From Apricaphanius iberus (Eukaryota > Chordata > Actinopteri > Cyprinodontiformes > Aphaniidae): a stretch of 64,000 nt of DNA. The position numbers were made by a program, and so were the translations under genes. Position 1 is the stretch's first letter, and every line of letters begins with the position of its first letter. The stretch covers positions 127,001-191,000 of the forward strand of contig JAPXFQ010001399.1 of assembly GCA_028564705.1 (NCBI GenBank), given 5' to 3'. Below the pieces are notes generated by a model that was not told where the DNA came from, did no database searches, and was given only the letters and a program-made list of their open reading frames with translations. Of the stretch, positions 21,783 to 31,057 are shown piece by piece.

Positions 21783-22521
21783 TTAGGTTACAGCTTCTGT
21801 GTATTCGTCCAGACTGGTTGAAGCAGTCCTGAAAACATCCCAGTCAGTACAGTCCAAACATTCTTTCAGATCCTCCACAGCTTCGCAGGTCCACTTCTTT
21901 GATGTCCTTATCACAAGTTTAGAAAGGTTTAATTTCTGCCTGTAAGCAGGAATCAGGTAGACCATGTCATGGTCTGAGTGATCCAGTGCAGCACGGGTGA
22001 CGGCGTGGTAGGCGTTACTGGCTGTTGTGTAGCAGTGATCCAGTCTTCCCGTCCCTGGTCGCACATTTAATCAAATGTCTGTATTTGGGGAGTTCGTGTC
22101 TGAGGTTTCCTTTGTTAAAGTCCCCGAGGGCAATAACTAAGGAGTACGGATAGGTATGCTCCACATCCAGTATCCGGTCTGCGAGTGCGCGATGTGCGTC
22201 CTTCACGTTGGTCGCCAGTGGAATGTAAACACCGACCAGAATGAACGAAGAGAACTCACGGGGGAATAGAATGGCTTGCAGGGAGGGAGAACAGTGCCGC
22301 TTCATCACCGTTATATCATTGCAGCAGTCATTGTTGATGTAAAAACAAATACCTCCACCCTTTGTTTTGCCGGAAAGCTGCGTGTCACAGTGAAGCTGGA
22401 AACCATCTAGCTGTAGCGCAGAGTCTGGGATGTTCGCACACAACCACGTCTCCGTGAAGCACAGAGCAGATGATGAATAAAAGTCCTTGTTCCTCCTCAA
22501 CAGAAGCTGGATTTTGTCCAT
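21783..22521 (-). pseudogene. LINE AP-like endonuclease (broken)
   Basis: Typical endonuclease/exonuclease/phosphatase blocks: ALCFTETWLCANIPDSALQL (catalytic Glu in TETW), KGGGICFYINNDCCND, LVIALGDFNKGNL (GDFN) and, after a frame change near 22020, LDHCYTT and the active-site region [14 protein letters not shown]. Such enzymes nick the genomic target. Linker text [20 protein letters not shown] follows towards the reverse transcriptase. The frame change, and a stop before the reverse transcriptase, break the gene. Confidence 0.84.
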
Positions 22522-22867
22522 TTCATTGCCAAGTAAACAAACGTTTGAAAGAAATATTCCTGGTAGCGGCGTGCGTCTTCCTCTTTGGTGAAGGTGCAGG
22601 AGCGCGCCAGCTCATTTCCCTCTGCGTCGGCGTGAGGACACAAAGGTGAGCGCACTTTTAACCAGAATGTCCATTAAAACATCGTGGGTGCAAGAAACTC
22701 AGGAAACAAAACCCCTGGGGTTGTTCCAAGAATGTTTATGAGCTCTTCTATGGTGAGATTGAGCTAGGAACCAAAGCAAAAAACGGGGTTTGCACACCAA
22801 ACGAGACAAAACAAAGCGCACCAACAAATCGAGGCGGCTGTCCGCGGCTCCATCTTGAATCTCCAGT

Positions 22868-22935
22868 ACTAAAATTCTAAATTAGCTAAATTGCTAACAA
22901 TACCTAGCCTGCTAAAGCTATCATTATGTCATTAC
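22868..22935. repeat. GCTAA-type diffuse repeat
   Basis: Short tangle of TTAGCTAAATTGCTAAC and TAGCCTGCTAAAGC phrases between the two LINEs. It matches the block at 19985-20175 in style. Confidence 0.55.
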
Positions 22936-25620
22936 TGGGCTAGTTCCGGGTGGCTGCCTATTGGAGTGGCTCTGTTAGCTATATATTGAGTTTTGGTTTT
23001 TTTTGGACATTGCTTCCTCCTTTTTCTTCAGGAAGAATTGCATTTTTTATACCTGTGTGCTTTGTGGGTTTTCGGACTGTGAAGTTGGAGGCATTATTAC
23101 TGTTGATTTTTCACTTTTTCCTAATTTGTTATGATACATAACCATGGCAACAAGGTGGTTGACAGCCGGGAGCAGCAGCTTAACATGGCAAAAGCTGAAA
23201 TAATACCTCAACCGAAGCCACAAATCCTTAATGAGTTGAGAAGGAGGATGCCTGGATGTAGAGCAGGAGCGAAAGGAGACAGAGAAGGAGGAAATTCAAA
23301 CTATCTCTTCCATCAATCATTATGGGAAACGTGAGATCACTAGCTGACAAGATGAATGAGCTCCAAGGCCTGACAAGGACTCAGCCTAAGTAATGGGAAT
23401 GCAGTGTTCTTTACTGAAACATGGCTACAGGATTATATCCCCGACTCCAACCTCTCTTTGCCATGCTTTCTCACTACAAAAGCAGACAGAGATCTGAAGA
23501 GGAATGGGAAAAGAAAAGTAGTTGGAGTATCAATGCCTCTTAACAACAGATGGTGTCATCCAGGACAATAGGTATCTGTTTGTACTTTATCATATCAGTA
23601 TAACATTTGATCTATACATGAGTAACACAGTCAGAATTAAAAAGGCAACAGCACTAATTCAAGTTAGAACTATCCATATAATAAAAGAATGCTTACAATA
23701 AAGATTCCCACTACATCATTAACACTAATTCACATAAGAATTAACTTTATCTAAGACCTAAGAGAAGGCAATACATTTTACCATTACAAAAAATTACTGA
23801 GAAGTGTTGTCTCTGTAACCCAAATATTGAACTCTTGGTAGTACGTTTTTGTCCATATTATTTACCATGAGAGTTCACCAGTTTCATTTTGGCAGTTGTT
23901 TACATTCCACCTTCCACCTTGCGGACTTCTATATTTCCAACATTTCAACAGTTTGTCAGTTGCTCCACAAGAGAAAACAAGACCTTGGATTTGTTTTATG
24001 CAAATGTAAATAATACTTATATGTCAAAACCAAGACCTCCTCTGGGACAATCAGACCACAATCTTGTCTTTCTCTGCTCAGAATATAAACCTCTTGTTCA
24101 GAGGCAACCTCCGACAAAAAGAAGAGTTAGAAAATGGTCAGATGAAGCTGAAGAAGCCCTGCCGGTTTGTTTTCAGTCCACAAACTGGATGATTCTTTGC
24201 CAGCCACATGGAAAGGACATCAGTGCCATGACTGAATGTGTGACTGACTACATAAACTTTTGTGTGGACAACATCATCCCCTCCAGAACAGTGAGATGCT
24301 TCCCCTTATAACAAACCCTTGATCACCAGTGAGCTGAAGGAACTGCTGAACAAGAAAAACAGAGCGTTCAAGGAGGGACATAGGGAGTTATTAAGGAGTA
24401 TATAGAAGCAACTTAAAGTCAAGATCAGAGACAGCAAAGTGGCTTACAGGAAGAAGCTGGAGAGCCAACTACAGAGGAACGAATGAATAAGATCACAGGC
24501 TTTAAGCAGAGGACGGACTGGATTGATGGAAGTCTGTATAGAGCCAATGAACTGAAGACATTATTCAATAGGTTCAGTTCAGGAACAAGCTCAGCATACA
24601 CCTCTCCTGTTTTCGGCCAAAAAGGCATTCCCCTCTTCTCTGACCCACACCTGTTCTCTCACACCGCAGATGTTTTGTCTTCCATCTCAGTCATTAACTC
24701 TTCTACTTCCACAGTCTTTGTTCAAGTCAGGAGGTGCTGCTACCCCATTTATCTCACTCTCCCTCCTCTCTGTCTCTAAAAGTCAGGTGAAGAGGCAATT
24801 GAAGAAACTGAACCGGAAGAAGGCTGCAGGTCCAAATGGTGTCAGCCCCAGAGTCCTGAAGACCTGTGCAGGCCAGCTGTGGGATTCTGCAGCACCTCTT
24901 CAACCTTAGCCTGACCCAGGAGAATGTTCCAGTGTTGTGGAAGACATCCTGCCTCATTCTAGTACCAAAGAAAACTGAGCCATCAGTCATCAATGACTTT
25001 AGACCTGTCGCCCTGACATCGCACATCACAAAGGTCCCGGAGAGACTCCTGTTGCCCCACCTGAGTGAGCAAACTAGATCCAATCAGGACCCCCTGCAGT
25101 GTGCTTATCACCATGGAGTTGGTGTTAAAGAAGCCATCATCAACCTGCTTCAACCAACCCACTGTCATCTGGACAAAGCAGGCAGCACTGTGAGAATCAT
25201 GTTCTTTGATTTCTCCAGTGCATTTTGATTTCTTTGTCAGAAACTCATGAAGACACAAGTGGAGGCCTCAACAATCAGCTGGATCAATGACTACCTGACA
25301 AACAGACCATAGCTTGTGAGACTGAAGAATTGTGTGTCAAACCAGTTGGTCAGCAGCACAGAAGCACCACAAGGGACTGTACTCTCACTATTCCTTTTCA
25401 CTCTTCACACCTCAGACTTCCAATATAAGACGGAGACCTGTCATCTGAAGAAATACTGAGACGACTCTGCAATTGTTGGCTGTATCAGAGATGGAGAAGA
25501 AGCTGAATACAGAGAGCTGGTGAGCTACTTTGTGGCATGGTGTGGAAACAGTCATCTTACCTTGAATGTGAACAAAACAATACAATATAATTCCGATCAC
25601 AATATACAATATAAAAGCCT
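22936..25620 (+). mobile_element. CR1/Rex1-like LINE, 3'-truncated
   Basis: Same general clade as the minus-strand LINE to its left but a distinct, more decayed copy in opposite orientation. Leader sequence is followed by endonuclease blocks (23330-24310), linker, then reverse transcriptase (24780-25575). The 3' part beyond the thumb region is missing. A segment without LINE similarity at about 23560-23880 may be a later insertion. No target-site duplication identified. Confidence 0.75.
23330..25580 (+). pseudogene. LINE endonuclease-reverse transcriptase (broken)
   Basis: The endonuclease is visible as MGNVRSLADKMNEL and YFTETWLQDYIPDSNLSLP (23320-23460). After a gap come VVYIPPSTL and LGQSDHNLVFLCSEYKPLVQ (23890-24110). 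The linker includes KRRVRKWSDEAEEAL. Reverse transcriptase blocks are LNRKKAAGPNGVSPRVLKTC (24810-24870), INDFRPVALTSHITKV (24990-25040), DPLQCAYHHGVGVKEAI, VRIMFFDFSSAF (25190-25225), APQGTVLSLFLFTL and a damaged active-site box (KKYXDDSAIVG). Numerous stops and frame changes make it non-functional. Confidence 0.8.
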
Positions 25621-26170
25621 CAGAAAAACTGCCAAAAATGCCCACTACAGATGCCTGTAAAATTTAAAATAATTTTGCCAATCCAATTAAACTCCTCCCG
25701 AATGACATTTTAGGACTAAAAACTGTACAATAATTGATGTTCACCTTTTATTTGTATTTAGAGTTCAAACAAAGAAATTTTAATTCACTATCAAGTAAAC
25801 ACAACTTTTATCTTTCTCAATATAAATATTCTTAAGTATTAAACTAACTTTAACTAAATTTAATTTAACAAACTTTAACTAGATTTTAACAAAAGTGCTT
25901 CAACCAGACTAAAAAACAACTAAAGTGTTCAGAATTGCTTCAATAAACAACAGAAAAAAAGGAGTGAGCAACAACACAAATCTTGCTTGGACAGTGACAT
26001 TGTTGAGGGTTGATGATGCCCCATGACAGGCTCTAAAGGTTTCTTGCAAGAAATAAAATCTGGTCTGCATTATCTGACTTCAAAGATGCCCTTTTGCACG
26101 TCACTGTGCTGTATTAAAAGACCTCTCAAATGGGAAACTTGTTGCCTGAATTAACAAGTAATGTTTTGCA
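25621..26170. other. unassigned sequence beside hAT remnant
   Basis: AT-rich with repeated CTTTAACTA / TTTAACAA phrases near 25840-25890. It may be the untranslated end of the hAT element that follows, but no terminal inverted repeat was found. Confidence 0.4.
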
Positions 26171-26990
26171 ATTTAGCTTACTCTGGGGAAGTTCTTTTGA
26201 TAGACCTTCCACCAGTCCAGAGGATTTGAGTCATTGTCAGCATCTGGAGACAATAGGTGGTTGCTGAGCTCTCTCTCAGCTGCCAGCTCTGCACTCAAGC
26301 CTTCTGTGTCTGAAGTGATGGGCCTGTTTGAAAAAAAGCTAACCAGAGACCTCTTTGTATTCTTGGCTAAAGTTGGAGGCCCTGCTACAGAAGCATTTCC
26401 AATGGTTTCTTCTCTGGACTCTTCTCCAACTGCTTTCTCTCCTTTCAGCATCTCCAACACACCACTCTCTTCTCATCCTGTATATACTGAACCTTGAATT
26501 TTGGATCAACCAGGCATGCCATGTCAAGAAGATCATCCAAGACTGGATCATTTTTACTTTTTTTGAGGTTTCCCATCACTGTTGTCTTTATGCTTGTTGT
26601 GAGCTCTGTGTCATCCTCCGCTTCTTTCAAGATGGAAGTGTTGAAGAGATGCATCACTGGTTTTAAGAATGATACACTGACATAGGCCTCATTGGACAAG
26701 GCATCAGTGAATTCAAGGAGTGGGCTTAGAGCTGCCTCTATAGACTCTAAAACATCCACATCTTGCAACATAGGAACCAGTGACTAGGTCGTCTTGTCCT
26801 TTTAGAGGACCTCTGTAATGGCCTTTTTCTGCTCCAGAACCTGCTTCACCATTTGTTGACGGGACCTCCAATGTTTCAGTGATAAGGTCGTGCTTTGGCA
26901 GTGAAACTCCTCCTGAGCAGTTGCAAGGTCCTGTTTCCTTTTCCAAGAGTAGGAGAAGGCACCCACCACTTTTTCACAGACACAGAGAGA
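26171..26990 (-). pseudogene. hAT transposase (ZBED-like), 3' half, broken
   Basis: On the - strand the order is FSYSWKRKQDL, a damaged segment resembling the conserved tryptophan region, then LVPMLQDVDVLESIEAALSP, EFTDALSNEAYVSVSFLKPV, LKEAEDDTELTTSIKTTVMG and DDLLDMACLVDPKFK, where DPKFK is the hAT 'DPRFK' block. After frame changes comes NPLDWWKVYQKNFPRVS, the start of the hAT C-terminal dimerisation domain. A stop follows directly, so the end of the domain is missing. The family cuts and pastes DNA elements with 8-bp target duplications. No terminal inverted repeats are visible nearby, so this is an internal remnant. Confidence 0.8.
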
Positions 26991-27399
26991 AAAATGTTTT
27001 GCAATAAATTATAATATAATATAAAATAATAAATACATTTGTATTCATATTTTGTATATATTGTATAATTTTATAATAGAAATTATAATTTTATAATATT
27101 TTACAATGTATACTATAATTTTATATTCATTTTATACTTTTTATATTATTTTTAATGTGTGCAATTTATTCTTGGTATATTTGTTAAATGTCTTAAAAAG
27201 TATATAATTAAGCATGTAACAATTTTTTTTAGTAAAATGATTTTAGTAATGATATATTAATAATAGTAATAGAATAATAGATTTTAGTAATTTTAATAAT
27301 AAATCCTCATACTATACGCAAAATAATATAAAGTGTTTTAACTGTATAACTTACCAAGAGCAGAGTTTAGTTGGTGCCTGAATCATTGGCAATGCAAGC
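26991..27399. other. very AT-rich sequence
   Basis: Long stretch of TATAATTTTATAAT-like text with no coding or terminal repeats. It separates the hAT remnant from the 3' end of the L2 LINE. Confidence 0.5.
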
Positions 27400-27833
27400 C
27401 AATTTTAATTGTATAGCACACTTTCAACACAAGGCAATTCAAGGTGCTTTACATGATTAAAATTAGAACACAGGAAAGAGAGCATAGATCACTTTGAAGA
27501 ATAAAATACAATAAAACATTTACAATAAAACAATAATCAAGACAATTATTTGTATGGAAATGAAAAACAAGCAAGTAAAAAGCAATAATAGGATCAGTTA
27601 CTCATAAGCGAGTCTAAACTAAAGTTTTAGTTTTAGACTTAAGAGTTCAGCGTCTCTGAAACTTTGCATTCTCACATGCTTCTCTATGTTTGGTTCTGGG
27701 TCTAGGGACGGTCAGTAACTTAGAGCTGGAGGACCTGAATGATCTGGATGGTTTGTACCGTGATAGCAGATGGTTAATGTAATCTGGTGCTAACCCATCC
27801 AATGCATTATAAACTAATAAAAGCACTTTGAAA

Positions 27834-28887
27834 TAGGCCTGTCGCGATAATCAATAAATCAATTAATTGACCAATAATTAAAAATGCGCTTGGTAACTTT
27901 AATAGGCTCGATAATTTTTCATTGATTGAAGTCGCAGAATAATGAGTTAACGTCGCTGCATCAGTCTCGACTGGCTCCTCTCGGTTTAGCGTAAAGAGTG
28001 AACCTCCTGTCAGCCGCTGTGTCTCTGTGTTTGTGGAGGCAGAGCACACGCTGCCAGCGTGATCATACCTGGCGCTGGAGCAGCGGAGAGCCCCGTGAGG
28101 AGGAGAGTAGAGGAGTCGATAACCATGAAGTTGGTTTCTAAGCCGGACGCAACAGCCGACGTGTGGGAACATTTAGGATTTAAACCAAATGAACGAGGTG
28201 AACCACAAAACATTAATGAGCCGACATGTCGCATTTGTTTTTAAACGGTTTATGTTAAACACGGCAACACGACGAATCTGCACGCTCACCTCAAACACAA
28301 CCTCCCCGCTCCAGTTTTCCTAGCTGGGTAAAAAAAACATCTACCAAAGAGGCAGAGGGACCCTCAACTTCTTCCCGTCACTCCATCATCACGGGGGCAT
28401 TTATGAAACAAACGAAATATAAACGAGACAGTACGCACTCACAGACGCCGTGGTTCGCCACATAGCCAGATGCAACCGGTTAACACAGTGGAAAAGACGG
28501 CTTTTCGACAAATGTTACAAACAGGATTGGAAGTGTTAAATGTCTGAACCTAATATTTAACATATATTGAAGTGCAATTTTGTTTACAGAAATGTTATGT
28601 TATTGTTTCAATTGTTTTTATTTAAGTGCTTTTTTTTTGTTCATATGTTTTTCTTGGTCATTATATTTATTTATTTAGGATATTTACAATGTCTTTTCAT
28701 AATACAATTCCAGTTTCAATTCTTAAAAAAAAAGTTAATTTATCTTTAATCTTTTGTACTTGCATTTTTATACCATTATTATTAGATTAGCTAAAAATGT
28801 ATGTAAAAACCGCAATATTATCGTTTATCGCAATAATTTACTGGGGCAATTTATCGTCAAGCTAAATTTGTTATCGTGACAGGCCTA
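27834..28887 (+). mobile_element. hAT element with BED-finger remnant, 8-bp TSD
   Basis: Terminal inverted repeats TAGGCCTGTCGCGATAA (27834-27850) and TTATCGTGACAGGCCTA (28871-28887) differ at one position. They are flanked by exact CTTTGAAA copies (27826-27833 and 28888-28895), the 8-bp duplication expected of hAT elements. The element lies inside L2 3' sequence, which reads on across the insertion once it is removed. It contains a BED zinc finger but no transposase catalytic domain, so it is a deletion derivative of 1054 bp. Confidence 0.93.
28125..28323 (+). pseudogene. BED-type zinc finger fragment of hAT transposase
   Basis: From ATG 28125 the frame reads MKLVSKPDATADVWEHLGFK, EPQNINEPTCRICF, then a stop codon at 28242-28244. 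In the same frame it continues as TVYVKHGNTTNLHAHLKHNL. The Cys-x2-Cys (TCRIC) and His pairs (LHAHLKH) are the metal ligands of a BED finger, the DNA-binding N-terminal domain of hAT transposases. The rest of the transposase is absent. The in-frame stop between the Cys and His halves disables even this domain. Confidence 0.82.
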
Positions 28888-29216
28888 CTTTGAAATCTTT
28901 TCTCTGAGCCACAGGGAGCCAGTGTAGTGACTTTAGAACTGGGGTGATGTATTCTATTTTCTTGGTTATACTGAGAACACAAGCAGCAGCATTCTGGATC
29001 AGCTGCAGCTGTCTGATTGATTTTTTTTAGGTACACCTGTGAAGATTCTGTTACAGTAATCAAGGCGGCTAAAGATAAATGCATGGATGAGTTTGTCTAG
29101 GTCTCCCTGTGTCATCAGTCCTTTAATCCTGGAAATGTTCCTCAAGTGATAGAAAACTGACCTTGTTATTGCCATTATGTGATACTGGAGGATCGGGTCT
29201 AGGTTCATTATTACAC

Positions 29217-29264
29217 TTAGAATACACAAAACCGATCATTCTTAATATACATTTTTCCATAACA
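29217..29264 (-). repeat. truncated 3' LTR (48 bp)
   Basis: Matches the outer end of the LTR at 45857-46316 over 48 bases with about 7 differences, both ending TTTTTCCATAACA on the + strand. It then switches directly to L2 sequence, so the rest of this LTR has been deleted. Confidence 0.7.
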
Positions 29265-29276
29265 GTCCCCTTTTTT
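29265..29276 (-). promoter_or_regulatory. polypurine tract of LTR element
   Basis: On the - strand the sequence just inside the LTR is AAAAAAGGGGAC. This purine run is in the right position to prime plus-strand DNA synthesis in an LTR retrotransposon. Confidence 0.6.
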
Positions 29277-29785
29277 ATCATAACACAGTGATAAACAAAC
29301 AAACAAAAACAAAAACCTAATATTTAAGAATATACCACATTTTGGGAAGGCAGGTAGCAGGAAAAAACAACAATAATAAATCAAGAACAAATTGTGTTTC
29401 CCATTGCAAATCACAATAAATCTTCTGAACAAAACTGTCTAACCTATACATCCTTCTTGATGACATTATCTGATCCGATACAGAACAACATTCAAAAAAC
29501 CCACAGGGCGTGTAAGATAAACAACCTCAGAGCCGGTCGTGTTTGCATGACTGTGTGGGACAAAAGAGTGCAGCGGCCCCTATGCCCCCTAGATGGCACT
29601 TCTGTGTGGCTCCTCATCAGTCAGGATGCCTAAAAATAAATGCAAAACAGAGAGAGGGCACAATGTTAGGCAGTATTAGTCAAGTACACCATAAAAAGTC
29701 AAAATTCTTAGCACAAGTTGAAACATGTACTCTTAAATGACACTTGCATCCACAGTCTGAACCCCATAGTGATCATTTTAAGAGG
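29277..29785. other. interior of LTR element, unassigned
   Basis: No protein motif. The right edge carries the TTATACAA target site of the LINE that follows. Confidence 0.45.
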
Positions 29786-29804
29786 TTATACAACACACTC
29801 CAAT

Positions 29805-31052
29805 ATGGCGTGTGTTGCAGAGCGTGCCTCGGTAGCTCCTGGCTTTAAACATCGGCCTCGAGAAAAACCCGTAATTTATAATACCATTGATGGCCAAGTT
29901 ATTGTTGAGGATGAGTTCCTCAATTTTCTTGCGGTCAAAATTAAAACAATGACCCAGGACGAACTCGTCCTTGTTGCCTCAAACACTTTCAACTCAGAGT
30001 GGATTGAGTCCTCGAAAAAGGTACTGTTTGAACTTTGTCCTGACACCAAACAACGGTGCGTGGGCTTTAAAGGCAACCAGAAGGACGCTAACAATATCAA
30101 AAGCTGTTTGAAAGTCCTAAATGAGTGTGGAGATAAAATTCCCCGTTTCGTCTCTCACTATTTAGATGAGCTACCTCCGGTGACATTTAATAACCTGGAT
30201 GTCTCAAGCCTGCTTAGTAAGATGGAGAGGATATACAGTGAGATCTCCACGCTAAGACATGCAGTTAAACTTCAGGCAGATGTCAGCGAGACCCTGCACT
30301 CAGTGACTGCGACCCTAGGATGCAGAGTTGATGCTGCTGAGCGCCGGCTGGAATCAAGCACTGGAGGACGACTAATAATCCCGGCTGGGGAAAATAAAGA
30401 GGAGCTGGCTAAAGGAAGCGCCCCTGGTTTTCATGCGGGGCCCACCGGTGTCAAAGTTCCTACATCGCCTCGCACGAAGCCGTCCTTCGGTGACGGGGGC
30501 GCCTGTGTTGAGGCAGGTATCGGGAGTGGGACCATGACCAGATGCCCGACTCCTGGAGGGACTATGGATAATTCACCGAAATGGAGCCGTGTGGTGAAAA
30601 AGGCTCGGAGAAAGACTGAGGCTGAGGGTCAGATCGCCTCGTGTGCTGGGAAACCTGAACGAAGAGTAACTAAGCCTATTGTCGGTACTGGTGCGCAAGG
30701 AACTATAAGAGCGATTCGCACAAAACTGGTAAGTGTTTTTGCTACCAAATTCTCACCGGACCTTGATGCAGAGACTCTGTCTGAATACTTAAGTGGACAA
30801 ATTGGTCGCAGCGTCAACTGTCAACGCATTGTCACTGCGGGCAACAGATACAGCTCGTTTAAAGTGTCCGCAGAGTGCAATGAAGTGAACGAAATGTACA
30901 AACCAGAACTTTGGCCGGAAGGCTCTATTGTGAGACGGTATTACGAACCACGTAAAGTGGAGGGACCAGGGGCTAGTAAACTGGGCCTCTCTGATTCATT
31001 GAGTGTAAGAGTAGGCCTGCCGATCGGGGCTGTGGCTACAAGGTCCAGCTAA
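29805..31052 (+). CDS. LINE ORF1 protein, 415 aa, intact
   Basis: An open reading frame of 415 codons from ATG 29805 (MACVAERASV). An upstream in-frame ATG at 29718 lies outside the element and is therefore not the natural start. The N-terminal half contains a charged helical region (SKMERIYSEISTLRHAVKLQ and following, about residues 150-195) that may form a coiled coil. The middle is rich in Gly/Pro/Thr. The C-terminal part (about residues 300-390, VSVFATKFSPDLDAETLSEY … GSIVRRYYEPR) resembles an RRM-type RNA-binding fold seen in some LINE ORF1 proteins. The likely role is binding the element's RNA. The function is inferred from position and composition; I do not recognise the exact family. 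Confidence 0.8.
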   Translation: MACVAERASVAPGFKHRPREKPVIYNTIDGQVIVEDEFLNFLAVKIKTMTQDELVLVASNTFNSEWIESSKKVLFELCPDTKQRCVGFKGNQKDANNIKSCLKVLNECGDKIPRFVSHYLDELPPVTFNNLDVSSLLSKMERIYSEISTLRHAVKLQADVSETLHSVTATLGCRVDAAERRLESSTGGRLIIPAGENKEELAKGSAPGFHAGPTGVKVPTSPRTKPSFGDGGACVEAGIGSGTMTRCPTPGGTMDNSPKWSRVVKKARRKTEAEGQIASCAGKPERRVTKPIVGTGAQGTIRAIRTKLVSVFATKFSPDLDAETLSEYLSGQIGRSVNCQRIVTAGNRYSSFKVSAECNEVNEMYKPELWPEGSIVRRYYEPRKVEGPGASKLGLSDSLSVRVGLPIGAVATRSS

Positions 31053-31057
31053 CCATT

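Larger units (their letters stand above)
20180..22862 (-). mobile_element. CR1/Rex1-like LINE, internally deleted
   Basis: A jockey-superfamily non-LTR retrotransposon on the - strand. The 5' end is near 22862, with endonuclease first (22521-21783) and reverse transcriptase after (21354-20480). The 3' end carries a simple tail built from TGATTC units at about 20180-20205 (+ strand TCAGAATCAGAATC). Much of the C-terminal half of the reverse transcriptase gene is missing: the frame goes from the active-site region into 3' untranslated sequence. The copy is dead. The clade name is by motif resemblance to common teleost elements. Confidence 0.82.
27400..29216 (-). mobile_element. L2-type LINE, 3' part (outer copy)
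   Basis: Read on the - strand: MNLDPILQYHIMAITRSVFY, HLRNISRIKGL, DKLIHAFIFSRLDYCN, then in shifted frames WLPVAQR-like text. This is the C-terminal part of an L2 reverse transcriptase. The 3' untranslated end has the usual phrases (AATTCAAGGTGCTTTACATG; + strand near 27430-27460). A hAT element (27834-28887) interrupts it. At 29216 the LINE stops abruptly in the reverse-transcriptase region. The missing upstream part resumes at 46317, so a single L2 copy seems to have been split by the LTR element at 29217-46316, with about 330 bp lost. Confidence 0.8.

Noticed and set aside
29718..29804. Upstream in-frame ATG extending LINE ORF1 by 29 codons
   Set aside because: The extension lies outside the element defined by the TTATACAA duplication; the natural start is at 29805.
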